From positions 138,195-202,194 of the forward strand of contig CAZMTA010000003.1 of NCBI GenBank assembly GCA_964569085.1: 64,000 nt of DNA, written 5' to 3'. The translations under genes were made by a program, and so were the position numbers. Positions 1 to 8,330 of the stretch are shown one piece after another. How positions within the stretch are numbered: the stretch's first letter is position 1; every line of letters starts with the position of its first letter. The notes below the pieces were generated by a model that ran no database searches, was not told the origin of the DNA, and saw nothing but the letters and a program-made list of their open reading frames with translations. The stretch comes from JAJCZZ01 sp964569085. GTDB taxonomy: Bacteria > Gemmatimonadota > Gemmatimonadetes > Longimicrobiales > Gaopeijiaceae.

Positions 1-666
1 CCCCTTCCGGCCTCCCTGGTAGTCGATGAACCAGGGCTCGCCGTCCCGGAGCATCACGTTGCGGGACTGGAAGTCCCGGTAGAGGAAGAAGTCCCGGCGC
101 GCCTCGAGGAGTCGCTCCGCCAGGACCTCGAAGTCCCGCTCCAGCCGGGCCTCGTTGAAGGGTACGTGGGCCAGCTTGAGGAAGTGGTACTTGAAGTAGT
201 TCAAGTCCCACAGGATGGAGCGCTCGTCGAACGCTTCCCGGGGGTACGCCGCGGAGAAGTCGATGGCCTCGCCGCCCTCCACCTGGAAGCGCGGCAGCGT
301 CTCCACCACCCGGCGGTACAGCTCCATGGCAGCGGGAGGGAACCGCTCCCCCGACGCCGCCCGGAGCTCCACCAGCGCCTCGTAGAGCGTCGTGTCCCCC
401 AGGTCCTCCTGGAGCCACACGCCGTGCTCCTCGTCGACGCCGTAGAGCTCGGGAACCGGGAGGCCGCGCTCCCGGAAGGTGCGGGTGAAGGACACCCACG
501 CCCGGTTCTCCTCCCGGTCGGGGCCGATGGCCCCCACCGCGGTCTCCAGCTCCGGGCCGACGAGCCGCCAGTAGCTCCGGGTGGAGCCGTCTCCCCCCAT
601 CTCGAGGATGGCCTGGGGCTGGACGCCGAAGTGATCCCGGAAGAGCTCGACGAGGCGTTGGCGCAT
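1..666 (-). CDS. APH-family phosphotransferase (sugar/aminoglycoside kinase-like), C-terminus cut by window edge
   Basis: The minus-strand frame is open from an ATG at 666 to the window edge (222 codons, no stop). It reads as an aminoglycoside-phosphotransferase (APH)-fold kinase: an N-terminal nucleotide loop near residues 24-32 (GGDGSTRSY) and a catalytic loop and metal site near residues 196-218 (YRDFQSRNVM then FIDYQGG). The catalytic loop has RDFQSRN rather than the HGDxxxxN of true resistance enzymes. That form is typical of the AmgK-like or RapZ-associated phosphotransferases, which act on cell-wall amino sugars, so an antibiotic-resistance role is unlikely. The substrate is inferred only. 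No strong ribosome binding site is visible before the ATG. The rest of the gene lies to the left of the window. Confidence 0.85.
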   Translation of the reverse strand, partial: MRQRLVELFRDHFGVQPQAILEMGGDGSTRSYWRLVGPELETAVGAIGPDREENRAWVSFTRTFRERGLPVPELYGVDEEHGVWLQEDLGDTTLYEALVELRAASGERFPPAAMELYRRVVETLPRFQVEGGEAIDFSAAYPREAFDERSILWDLNYFKYHFLKLAHVPFNEARLERDFEVLAERLLEARRDFFLYRDFQSRNVMLRDGEPWFIDYQGGRKG

Positions 667-856
667 GAACGGATCGGAGGAGGAACGGACGGGACGCGAG
701 GGTGGTCCCGCTCAATGCACCATTCGGGCCAGGGGACCGGGAGCGACTACCCCGCCCCGGGACCGTGGAGCCGTCACGCGGGCCTGGAGCCGTGACGGGG
801 GGGCACGGACACACCGGTCCGCGCACCCCGGCGGGACGCACGTCCGGGCTTCCCAC

Positions 857-896
857 GACGAAGCCCCGCCGGCCACTGGGGCCGACGGGGCTTTCG
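857..896 (-). terminator. GC-rich hairpin terminator after the tRNA pair
   Basis: An inverted repeat (AAGCCCCG at 861-868 with CGGGGCTT at 886-893, extended inward by GGCC pairs) lies just downstream of tRNA-Val in the minus direction. It also lies upstream of the kinase gene. There is no run of T after the stem. The same stem type with a CTTCGTC tail recurs at 36680-36714, so it is probably the local terminator style. Confidence 0.6.
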
Positions 897-902
897 TCTT
901 CA

Positions 903-975
903 TGGTCGCTGCTGGACTCGAACCAGCGACATCCACGATGTGAACGTGGCGCTCTACCAGCTGAGCTAAGCGACC
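903..975 (-). tRNA. tRNA-Val (anticodon CAC)
   Basis: The minus strand folds as a full cloverleaf of 73 nt. The acceptor arm is GGTCGCT paired with AGCGACC, the anticodon stem is CCACG/CGTGG around loop TTCACAT (anticodon CAC, reads GTG), and the T arm is GCTGG-TTCGAGT-CCAGC. The discriminator base is A and the 3' CCA is not encoded. It lies 5 nt downstream of tRNA-Glu and is probably co-transcribed with it. Confidence 0.96.
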
Positions 976-980
976 GAAAG

Positions 981-1053
981 TACCCCCACGGGGACTCGAA
1001 CCCCGGTCTTCGCCGTGAGAGGGCGATATCCTAGGCCACTAGACGATGGGGGC
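981..1053 (-). tRNA. tRNA-Glu (anticodon CTC)
   Basis: The minus strand gives a cloverleaf with acceptor GCCCCCA/TGGGGGT (G-U closing pair), anticodon stem TCGCC/GGCGA around loop CTCTCAC (anticodon CTC, reads GAG), and T arm CGGGG-TTCGAGT-CCCCG. The 3' CCA is not encoded. It is the first gene of the Glu-Val tRNA unit. Confidence 0.96.
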
Positions 1054-1082
1054 ATATTCCTCCCGTGCTGCGGAGGGCACCA

Positions 1083-1111
1083 ACCATAAAAACGACCCCC
1101 GGAGAGGTCAA
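1083..1111 (-). promoter_or_regulatory. Promoter of the tRNA-Glu/tRNA-Val unit
   Basis: On the minus strand, TTGACC (plus-strand 1106-1111) is followed after 17 nt by TATGGT (plus-strand 1083-1088), about 30 nt upstream of the tRNA-Glu 5' end. The spacing is ideal for a housekeeping sigma factor. The region is visibly more AT-rich than its surroundings. Confidence 0.75.
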
Positions 1112-1283
1112 CCCCTCAACCCCGCGCCGGGGTCGGGTGTCTGGACAGTTGGCGAGACAGATGTTTCCGTTCGCCGCCGGGGTCCCCGGACACGGGGGGC
1201 GGAACGGCGGCCGCCGGGGTAGCAGCCCCTCCGGCCCCGACGCCCGGCCGAGAGCAGACCACTACCGAAATCACTGGAAGATC

Positions 1284-1574
1284 ATGGCGGACAAGCTGAA
1301 CGACGAATCCATCGAGGGCTGGCTCAAGGGGCGCAGCGGCTGGTCCCGGAAGGGGGACCGTATCCGCAAGGAGTTCTCCTTCGACTCCTTCCGCGACTCC
1401 ATCGTCTTCGTCAACCGCGTGGCGACCCTCGCCGACACCGCCGAGCACCACCCGGACATCGACGTGCGCTACGACAAGGTGACCATCGGCCTGAGCACCC
1501 ACGACGCCGGCGGCATCACCGAGAAGGACCTCGAGCTGGCGGAGCAGATCGACTTCGCGACCTCCTCCCGGTAG
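1284..1574 (+). CDS. phhB: 4a-hydroxytetrahydrobiopterin dehydratase (pterin carbinolamine dehydratase)
   Basis: This 96-residue protein dehydrates 4a-hydroxytetrahydropterin to recycle the cofactor of aromatic amino acid hydroxylases. The family signature EHHPD is at residues 54-58 (H55, H56), with the further active-site H73 in STHD. The length fits the family (about 95-110). The frame is open upstream to 1065, but the ATG at 1284 has GGAAG just before it and gives the expected N-terminus, so the upstream part is taken as untranslated. No phenylalanine hydroxylase gene is adjacent, so its partner is unknown. It is transcribed towards the lipase gene. Confidence 0.93.
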   Translation: MADKLNDESIEGWLKGRSGWSRKGDRIRKEFSFDSFRDSIVFVNRVATLADTAEHHPDIDVRYDKVTIGLSTHDAGGITEKDLELAEQIDFATSSR

Positions 1575-1632
1575 GCGGAGAGGAAGCCCACCGCCACCCG
1601 CGCGGGCCGGGCTTCCACAGACGTAGCCGCCC

Positions 1633-2397
1633 CTAGGGGAGCGCGCCGTCCTCCAGGAAGCGCCGGATGATCCGGAACGCCTCCAGGTCCCGGAGGAGGG
1701 CCATGTGGGTGGGGCAGCAGACCTCCACGTCGGGCACCCCGGGCAGGAGCGCGCTCTCGGGGGGCAGGACGTGGGTCTCCAGGAGGGTCCGGACGGTCAG
1801 CCCCTCGACCCCCTCGGGCAGCCCCGGCTCCTCGGCCAGCCAGGCCAGGAACGGGCTCCCGGGGCGCATCTCCTCTCCGCCCTCTCCCCACCACGCCAGC
1901 CACGCGGACCAGGTGCCGTGGTGGGGCGAGGCCGCGAACACCACCCGGCGGACGACGGCCGCACCCCCGTTCCGCAGCCAGACCCGGGTGGCCAGGCCGC
2001 CCATGGAGTGGGCCACCACGTCCAGGCGCTCCGCGCCGGTCCGCTCCAGGAGGACCCGCGCGGCCCGGGCGAGCTCCTCGGCGTGGTCCCGGTTGCTTCC
2101 GAAGGGGTCGTCGAAGCTCACCGCCATCACCGACTCCTCCGTCCACCCCGCGGCGGTGAGGAGGATGCGGAGCGCCGCCAGGTCCCGCTCGGTGTCGGAC
2201 CACCCAGGGACCAGGAGGACCGGCACCTCGGTCGGGCGCGCCGGCTCCGTGGCCCGGGGACGCACCTCGAGGGCGGGCGCCGGCCCGGCCGGTGCCGGCG
2301 CGGCCGCCGCCGGGGAGGCACCGACGCCCGCGGCCATCGCCGCCAGGAGCGCCGTCGCCCCCAGGGCGCGCCGCCCGGTACGTCCGGTGCCCTTCAT
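1633..2397 (-). CDS. Secreted alpha/beta-hydrolase, triacylglycerol lipase-like
   Basis: This 254-residue protein has a signal peptide (RTGRR, then an alanine-rich core ending near residue 33), so it should be exported. The hydrolase fold shows the oxyanion strand VLLVPGW (about 60-66) and the nucleophile elbow AHSMGG with S131. A late CPTHMALL supplies a plausible catalytic His. It resembles LipA/LipC-type lipases and esterases (EstA/PF01674), whose lid regions vary; the substrate cannot be told. The start ATG overlaps the stop of the aminotransferase by 4 nt (ATGA), so the two are translationally coupled. Confidence 0.88.
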   Translation of the reverse strand: MKGTGRTGRRALGATALLAAMAAGVGASPAAAAPAPAGPAPALEVRPRATEPARPTEVPVLLVPGWSDTERDLAALRILLTAAGWTEESVMAVSFDDPFGSNRDHAEELARAARVLLERTGAERLDVVAHSMGGLATRVWLRNGGAAVVRRVVFAASPHHGTWSAWLAWWGEGGEEMRPGSPFLAWLAEEPGLPEGVEGLTVRTLLETHVLPPESALLPGVPDVEVCCPTHMALLRDLEAFRIIRRFLEDGALP

Positions 2398-3761
2398 CCC
2401 GCGGCGCCCCGCACCGCCTGCACCAGGAGGTCCAGCGCGCACTCCACCTGCTCTTCGGTGAGGTCCACGGACGGGGCCAGCTCCACCACGTGGCCCTCGG
2501 CGCCCGCGGGGAGCACGAGGAGGCCGAGGGCCAGCGCCGCCTCCGCCACCTGCGCGCCCATGCCCGACGCCGGCGCCAGGTCGTCGCCCACGGTCAGCTC
2601 CACGCCCAGGAGGAGGCCGAGGCCCCGCACGTCCGCCACGCCGGGCACCCCCTCCAGGCGGGCGCGGAGCTCCCCGGCCAGCCGGCTCCCCAGCATGCGC
2701 GCCCGGGCGGCCGTCCCCTCCAGCTCCAGGGCGTCCAGGACCGCGAGCCCGGCGGCGCAGGACACGGGATGGCCCAGGAAGGTGCTGGTGTGGACCGCCT
2801 CGCCGGAGCTCTCGGGCCAGGCGTCCATGATGGGCGAGGCGCCCGCGCAGGCGCTGAGCTGCATCCCGCCGCCCAGCGCCTTGCCCAGGCAGATCAGGTC
2901 CGGGTCCAGGCCCACCCGGGAGGAGGCGAGGATCTCCCCGCACCGGCCCATGCCGGTGAAGACCTCGTCGGCGATCACCAGCGCGCCGGCCCGCCGGGCC
3001 AGGGTGGAGAGGCGGGCCATGAAGCCGTCGGGGGCCACCCGGGCGCCGGCGCGGCCCTGGACGGGCTCGATGACGACCGCCCCGATCCGATCCCCGTCGG
3101 GCGTGCCCTTCTCCAGGAGCTCCTCCACCCGCTCCAGGGAATGGCGGGCGGCGTCGGCCCCCATGCGGACCGGATCCGGGAAGGGTGCGAAGACCACCCC
3201 GGGGTAGAGCCGCTCCCGGAAGGGCTCGCGGAAGTGGGCGCGGGAGGTGGCCGCCAGCGCCCCGAGGGTCAGGCCGTGGTAGGAGCCCTCGAAGGCGAGG
3301 ATCCCCGGACGACCGGTCACCACCTGGGCCGTCTTGAGCGCCGTCTCCACCGCCTCGGAGCCGCTGGACGAGAGGACGATCCGGGTCTCGGGCCAGGGCA
3401 TGAGGGCCGCGAGCCGCTCCAGGAGCTCGACCTTCAGCGCCGGGGGATGCACGTCCCCCATCCCGTGGACGAGGCGGTCCATCTGCTCTTTCACCGCCTG
3501 GACCACCCCGGGGTGGGCGTGGCCGAGCAGGCCGACGCCGAACGCGCCGGTAAGGTCCAGGTAGACGTTCCCGTCCACGTCCCGGACGTTGGCGCCCCGC
3601 GCCTCCTCCCAGAAGACGGGCCACCGCTCCGAGAGGTAGGTGACGTCCCGGGACTCCACGGCACGGAGCCGCTGGGCGAGCGCGCGGGACGCCCGTCCCG
3701 GCGGGGGCGTGCGCACGGCGGGGAGCGCCTGGCCCAGGGGGACCTGGGACCGCATGGCCAT
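2394..3761 (-). CDS. Class-III PLP-dependent aminotransferase
   Basis: This 455-residue fold-type I enzyme of the ornithine/acetylornithine/GABA aminotransferase class has the pocket SSSGSEA (131-137), the PLP-ring aspartate in IADEV (D265), and the Schiff-base lysine in CLGKALGGG (K294). These enzymes move an omega-amino group from a diamine or amino acid to a 2-oxo acid. The exact substrate cannot be read, and the gene is not next to arginine or GABA pathway genes. A GGAGG sequence lies 6 nt before the ATG. It follows fabI by 42 nt and overlaps the lipase gene by 4 nt. Confidence 0.9.
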   Translation of the reverse strand: MAMRSQVPLGQALPAVRTPPPGRASRALAQRLRAVESRDVTYLSERWPVFWEEARGANVRDVDGNVYLDLTGAFGVGLLGHAHPGVVQAVKEQMDRLVHGMGDVHPPALKVELLERLAALMPWPETRIVLSSSGSEAVETALKTAQVVTGRPGILAFEGSYHGLTLGALAATSRAHFREPFRERLYPGVVFAPFPDPVRMGADAARHSLERVEELLEKGTPDGDRIGAVVIEPVQGRAGARVAPDGFMARLSTLARRAGALVIADEVFTGMGRCGEILASSRVGLDPDLICLGKALGGGMQLSACAGASPIMDAWPESSGEAVHTSTFLGHPVSCAAGLAVLDALELEGTAARARMLGSRLAGELRARLEGVPGVADVRGLGLLLGVELTVGDDLAPASGMGAQVAEAALALGLLVLPAGAEGHVVELAPSVDLTEEQVECALDLLVQAVRGAAG

Positions 3762-3803
3762 CTCAGGCCTCCGGGGCGGGCGCCGGACGGGGGCGCACGG
3801 GGC

Positions 3804-4700
3804 TCAGTCCCCTCCGAGCTCCGAGACGTCGGCCATGCCCATGGCGTGGTAGCCCCCGTCCACGTGGAGCGTCTCGCCGGTGATCCCGCTTCCCAGGGGG
3901 CTGCACAGGAACGCCGCGGCCCACCCCACCTGGTCCGCGTCGTTGGCGCCCAGGGGCGCGCTGTGGTCGTAGTACTCGACCATCTGGTCGATGCCGCCGA
4001 TGGCCTTGGCGGCCCGGCTGGGCAGGGGGCCGGCGCTGATCGTGTTCACACGGACGCCCCACCGCTTGGCGGCCTCGTAGGAGAGGGTGCGGGTGTCGGC
4101 CTCCAGCGCGGCCTTGGCCGAGCTCATCCCGCCGCCGTAGCCCGGGATGACCCGCTCGGCGGCCAGGTAGCTCAGCGACACGACGGAGGCGTCCTTCCGC
4201 ATCAGGGGCCCGAAGCGCTGGACCAGGCTCACCATGGAGTAGGCGCTGGCGCTGACCGCGGCCAGGTACCCGGAGCGGGACGTGTCCAGCAGGAGGTTCT
4301 TCACCTCGGGGCCGTTGGCCAGGGAGTGGACGACCACGTCCAGGCAGGGCTCGCCGAAGTCCTCCCGGAGCCGGTCCGCCACGCCCTGGATGGAGTAGCC
4401 GTCAAGATCCTTGTACCGCCGGCTCTCGGCCACCTCCTCCGGGACGTCCTCGTCGGTGTCGTAGACCGCGTCCAGCGGATAGACCCGCTCCAGCTCGATC
4501 TCGCCCCCGCCCGGGAGGGACATGTCCAGCTTCCCCCGCTCGAGGCTCATGGTGAAGATGCGCAGCGCCGGGGGCCACGTGCCCACGCAGACCGAGGCGC
4601 CGGCGGCGGCGAGGGCGCGGACGATGGCCCAGCCGTACCCGGCGTCGTCGGCGACGCCGGCCACGAAGGCGCGCTTGCCGGAGAGGTCGATGGGAAGCAT
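3804..4700 (-). CDS. fabI: Enoyl-[acyl-carrier-protein] reductase (NADH), plant/cyanobacterial type
   Basis: This 298-residue short-chain reductase catalyses the last step of each fatty-acid elongation cycle. It has the cofactor-binding start GVADDAGYGWAIV (15-27) and the catalytic pair Y188 and K196 in YGGGMSSAK. That spacing (seven residues between Tyr and Lys), together with an acidic insertion at about 65-100 (DTDEDVPEEV), is the form of chloroplast and apicomplexan ENR. E. coli FabI is about 262 residues and lacks the insertion. It heads a minus-strand unit with the aminotransferase and lipase. A TAGCTT -10-like sequence lies on the minus strand at 4754-4759. Confidence 0.95.
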   Translation of the reverse strand: MLPIDLSGKRAFVAGVADDAGYGWAIVRALAAAGASVCVGTWPPALRIFTMSLERGKLDMSLPGGGEIELERVYPLDAVYDTDEDVPEEVAESRRYKDLDGYSIQGVADRLREDFGEPCLDVVVHSLANGPEVKNLLLDTSRSGYLAAVSASAYSMVSLVQRFGPLMRKDASVVSLSYLAAERVIPGYGGGMSSAKAALEADTRTLSYEAAKRWGVRVNTISAGPLPSRAAKAIGGIDQMVEYYDHSAPLGANDADQVGWAAAFLCSPLGSGITGETLHVDGGYHAMGMADVSELGGD

Positions 4701-4760
4701 GGAAGGGGGGACTCCTGGACAGGGGGTGCCGTGGGGACGAGGAACGAGCCCGAAAGCTAA

Positions 4761-5918
4761 TCAGCCGAGCGCGTCCTCGCCGCCGTCGCCCGCGCTCCCC
4801 CACCGTCCCGAGAGCCAGAAGAGGAGCGCCGCGGTGCCCGCCAGCGCCCCCACCGCGCCCAGCGCTCCGGCGCGCTCGGCGGCCCAGTACCAGACCGCCG
4901 CCACGAAGGCCAGCGCCCCGGCCCCCATGACCCGGCGGGCCCCGGTGCGGTCCGCGTACGCGAAGGCCGCCACGCCGGCGCCGCCCACCAGGAGGAGGGC
5001 CAGCTCGGCGGGGCCGTCCAGCGCCTCCAGCGCCGTGAAGAAGCCCATGGGGATCCAGAGGAGGACCACCAGGGCGAGCTGGGTCCCGAACCACCCCCGG
5101 GAGAGCCCCGGCGGCGCGCGGTGGATGCCCCACACCGTGAGCCCCGCCACGAGGAGGAGCCAGGCGTCCAGGGGGAAGAAGACGGCGTCGCCCAGCTCCA
5201 GGGGCCCGAGCCCGGTGGCCAGCACGAGGACGAAGCCGGCGTAGAGGGCCGCCACGAAGGTGTTGAGCGCCCACGGATGCTCGTCCCCCGCCGGATCGCG
5301 GCGGAGCAGGCCCACCAGGAGGATCAGGGAGAAGGCCAGGACCCCGTCGAGGACCCAGACCACCGCCTCCCCGGAGAGGGGCGTGGCCCGGACGAGGAAG
5401 AGGGCCACGAAGCCCAGCACGCCCAGGAAATGCACCGCCGGCACGAAGGTCCCCCGCGTCATGGAGCGCACCAGGGACCAGACCCCCCAGGCGAGCGCCA
5501 CGGCGCTGGCGGCCAGCGCGGTCGGCGACGCGTCGGGCCAGGCGTTCTCGGACCAGGCGAGGGCGAAGAGGACGAGCCCCACCCCCGCGGCCTGCATGAG
5601 CCAGGAGGCCGGGACCCAGCGTCCCCGCCACTCCAGCCGGGAGCCGAGGAAATGGACGGCGACCCCCACCCCCGCCACGAGCCCGCTGCGGAGGCCGTCG
5701 GACATGAGGGGCCACGCCCAGTCCAGGAAGACGGCCCCGGCGATGAGGAGCACCACCGCCGCGGTGCCCGCCAGGACGTAGCGGGAGAGGAGGCGGGTCC
5801 CCTCGCGGGCGCGCTCCGCGACCTCCGCCCGGAGGCGGGCCGCCGTCTCGGGGGACAGGAGGCCCTTCTCCACCCACCGGTCGAGGGCCGCGTGCACGGC
5901 CGAGGATCCCTGGTCCAT
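4761..5918 (-). CDS. DUF2157-like multi-spanning membrane protein
   Basis: This 385-residue protein has a charged N-terminal helix pair (about 1-40, WVEKGLLSPETAARLRAEV) followed by ten or so hydrophobic segments. The arrangement matches DUF2157 proteins: a short cytoplasmic start, then a membrane body without charged catalytic motifs. The function of the family is unknown. It reads in the same direction as fabI, 60 nt upstream of it, but nothing ties it to lipid synthesis. Confidence 0.75.
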   Translation of the reverse strand: MDQGSSAVHAALDRWVEKGLLSPETAARLRAEVAERAREGTRLLSRYVLAGTAAVVLLIAGAVFLDWAWPLMSDGLRSGLVAGVGVAVHFLGSRLEWRGRWVPASWLMQAAGVGLVLFALAWSENAWPDASPTALAASAVALAWGVWSLVRSMTRGTFVPAVHFLGVLGFVALFLVRATPLSGEAVVWVLDGVLAFSLILLVGLLRRDPAGDEHPWALNTFVAALYAGFVLVLATGLGPLELGDAVFFPLDAWLLLVAGLTVWGIHRAPPGLSRGWFGTQLALVVLLWIPMGFFTALEALDGPAELALLLVGGAGVAAFAYADRTGARRVMGAGALAFVAAVWYWAAERAGALGAVGALAGTAALLFWLSGRWGSAGDGGEDALG

Positions 5919-6077
5919 GCCGGAAGCTCCGGCGTCCGCCCGCCGGCCACAAGGGCGCCGTCGGTCCCGCTATCTTCCGGGTGCCTCTCCCGGCACGCAC
6001 CAGGGGCCGCGTCGTTCCGGCCGTCGCGATCCGCGGCCCCCACCCCCATCGCCCGGCCGACCCAGGAGCACGGTTCC

Positions 6078-7361
6078 GTGTGGAACGAGGAGAAGCGCGC
6101 CCACCGTCGCATCGGCGACCGCGAGCTGCGGCCCGAGAGCCTCATGATGAGCTACGGGTACGAGCCCGAGTGGTCCGAGGGGGCCGTGAAGCCCCCGGTC
6201 TTCCAGACCTCGACGTTCGTGTTCGAGTCCGCCGAGGAGGGAAAGGCCTTCTTCGAGATCGCCTACGGGCTCCGTGAGCAGGGCCCGTCGGAGTCCATGG
6301 GGCTGATCTACTCCCGCATCAACAACCCGGGCCTCGAGATCCTGGAGGACCGGCTGGGGCTGTGGGACGGCGCCGAGGCGGCCGCGGCGTTCGAGAGCGG
6401 CATGGCGGCCATCAGCACCACCGTCATGGCCTTCCTCCGCCCCGGCGACGTGGTGGCCTTCCCGGAGCCCATCTACGGTGGCACCGAGTACCTCTTCCAC
6501 GAGCTCCTGCCCCAGTTCGGCGTGGAGCCCGTCTCCTTCCCGGCCCGGGAGGGCATCGAGGGGCTTCGCGCCACCCTCGCCGAGGAGGACCGGGCCGAGC
6601 GCCTCCGCATGATCTACGTCGAGACCCCCGCCAACCCCACCAACGACCTCATGGACATCGGGGCGTGCGCCGAGGTGGCCCGGGAGCTGAGCACCGAGGA
6701 CCGCAGGGTCCTGGTGGCCGTGGACAACACCTTCCTGGGCCCGCTCTTCCAGCACCCCCTGGAGCACGGGGCCGACCTGGTCCTGTACTCCCTCACGAAG
6801 TACGTGGGCGGGCACTCGGACCTCATCGCCGGGGCCTGCCTGGGCTCCGGGGAGCTGATCCGTCAGGTGAAGCTCCACCGCACCATCTTCGGGACCATGG
6901 CCGGCCCGTGGACGTGCTGGCTGCTCCTCCGCAGCCTGGAGACGCTCAAGCTCCGCATGACCGCCCAGATGAAGAACGCCCGCTACGTGGCCGACTTCCT
7001 GGCGTCCCACCCCAAGGTGGCCCGGGTCAACTACCTGGGGCACCTGCCCGAGGACCACCCCCAGCGCCCCATCTACGACGCCCAGTGCGAGGGCCCCGGG
7101 GGCATGATCTCCTTCGAGGTGGAGGGGGGCGAGGCCGAGGCCTTCCGCTTCCTGAACGCCCTCCGCCTCATCAAGCTGGCCGTGAGCCTGGGGGGGACCG
7201 AGTCCCTGGCCGAGCACCCCGGCACCATGACCCACGCCGACGTCTCCCCCGAGGCGCAGGAGAAGATGGGCATCACCCCCGCCCTCGTCCGGATCTCGGT
7301 GGGGGTGGAGCACTACGAGGACGTCATCGCCGACATCGACCAGGCGCTGGACGCGGTGTAG
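6078..7361 (+). CDS. Trans-sulfuration family PLP enzyme (cystathionine gamma-synthase/lyase or methionine gamma-lyase type)
   Basis: This 427-residue enzyme of the Cys/Met metabolism PLP family has the Schiff-base lysine K241 in YSLTKYVGGHSD, D216 in AVDNTF, and the entry motifs YSRINNP (78-84) and ETPANPT (182-188). These enzymes join or split sulfur amino acids via gamma- or beta-elimination; sequence alone does not decide between synthase and lyase. The start is a GTG with AGGAGC about 8 nt upstream. The first in-frame ATG (6144) would delete the conserved PESLM segment, so the GTG is preferred. It stands alone and converges on the antiporter gene. Confidence 0.9.
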   Translation: MWNEEKRAHRRIGDRELRPESLMMSYGYEPEWSEGAVKPPVFQTSTFVFESAEEGKAFFEIAYGLREQGPSESMGLIYSRINNPGLEILEDRLGLWDGAEAAAAFESGMAAISTTVMAFLRPGDVVAFPEPIYGGTEYLFHELLPQFGVEPVSFPAREGIEGLRATLAEEDRAERLRMIYVETPANPTNDLMDIGACAEVARELSTEDRRVLVAVDNTFLGPLFQHPLEHGADLVLYSLTKYVGGHSDLIAGACLGSGELIRQVKLHRTIFGTMAGPWTCWLLLRSLETLKLRMTAQMKNARYVADFLASHPKVARVNYLGHLPEDHPQRPIYDAQCEGPGGMISFEVEGGEAEAFRFLNALRLIKLAVSLGGTESLAEHPGTMTHADVSPEAQEKMGITPALVRISVGVEHYEDVIADIDQALDAV

Positions 7362-7367
7362 GACGCG

Positions 7368-8330
7368 TCACAGCAGCCAGAAGCCGATGCCTACGTAGCT
7401 GCCCAAGAGAACCCATCCCTCCCACCGGCGGATCTGCCAGTCGGTCCACAGGAAGGGGACGACCAGGAAGGAGAGGAAGAGCACGGCGGGGAGCTCCCGG
7501 ACCAGGACGCTGGACGCGAAGGAGATGGGCTCGATGACCGCCGCGGTCCCGAGGATCGCGGCCACGTTGAAGATGTTGGAGCCCACGATGTTGCCCACGG
7601 CGATGTCGGCCTCCTTGCGCAGCGTTGCCACCACCGAGGTGGCGAGCTCGGGGAGGCTCGTGCCCACGGCCACCACCGTGAGGCCGATGATGACCTGGGA
7701 GACGCCCAGCGCGGTGCCCAGGGCCACGGCGCCCTCCACGATGGCCCACCCGCCCACCACCAGGCCCCCGGAGCCGCCCAGCACCAGGCCCACGTCCCGC
7801 CACGAGACGGCGATCTGGGCGTCGGTGGAGGCGTCCATGTAGTCCTCGTACTCGTGGAGGACCTCCGGCGTCTCGTCCCCCGCGGTGCGGAACACGAAGA
7901 GGAGGTAGCCGACCAGGCCCAGCAGGAGCACCCCGCCGTCCAGCCGGCTCAGCGAGCCGTCCCACGCCAGGGGGTAGAGGGCCAGGGTGGCCACCAGCAT
8001 GAGGGGCGCCTCGCGCCAGACCACCCGGGCGGCCACGTCCAGGGGCTTGATGACGGCGGTGAGCCCGAGGATGAGGCCGATGTTGGCCAGGTTCGAGCCC
8101 ATGACGTTGCCCACCGCCAGGTCCGAATTCCCCCGGACGGCGGCCAGCACGCACACGACGAGCTCCGGCGCCGAAGTGCCGAACGAGACGACGGTCAGCC
8201 CCACGACGATGGGGCTGATCCCCAGCGACGCCGCCAGCCGCGCGGCGCCGCGGACGAGCCATTCGGCTCCGAAGAAGAGGACCCCCACCCCCGCGGCCAG
8301 CAGGAGGGCGTCCATGGCGAGGACGATCAC
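7368..8330 (-). CDS. Calcium/sodium antiporter (CaCA family, YrbG-like)
   Basis: This 320-residue membrane protein carries the two alpha-repeats of the family: GLTVVSFGTSAPEL with GNVMGSNLANIG in the first half and GLTVVAVGTSLPEL with GNIVGSNIFNVA in the second. About ten membrane segments are present, with a hydrophilic loop between the halves (HEYEDYMDASTD). Such proteins extrude Ca2+ in exchange for Na+ or H+. The GTG start overlaps the polX stop as GTGA and has GGAGG upstream; an ATG at 8315 is the alternative. It is the third gene of the ligA-polX unit and has a diverged copy at 14024-14998. Confidence 0.9.
   Translation of the reverse strand: MIVLAMDALLLAAGVGVLFFGAEWLVRGAARLAASLGISPIVVGLTVVSFGTSAPELVVCVLAAVRGNSDLAVGNVMGSNLANIGLILGLTAVIKPLDVAARVVWREAPLMLVATLALYPLAWDGSLSRLDGGVLLLGLVGYLLFVFRTAGDETPEVLHEYEDYMDASTDAQIAVSWRDVGLVLGGSGGLVVGGWAIVEGAVALGTALGVSQVIIGLTVVAVGTSLPELATSVVATLRKEADIAVGNIVGSNIFNVAAILGTAAVIEPISFASSVLVRELPAVLFLSFLVVPFLWTDWQIRRWEGWVLLGSYVGIGFWLL

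Noticed and set aside
1..666. Antibiotic-resistance aminoglycoside phosphotransferase
   Set aside because: The catalytic loop reads RDFQSRN rather than HGDxxxxN and matches cell-wall sugar kinase-like relatives; a resistance role has no support.
2292..4760. An 822-residue plus-strand frame across the aminotransferase and fabI genes
   Set aside because: Histidine-, glycine- and arginine-rich antisense reading; the minus strand carries two clear enzymes here.
5919..6077. Possible SAM riboswitch before the trans-sulfuration gene
   Set aside because: No SAM-I or SAM-II core is recognisable; only a TATCTT -10-like site at 5971-5976 and GC hairpins were seen.
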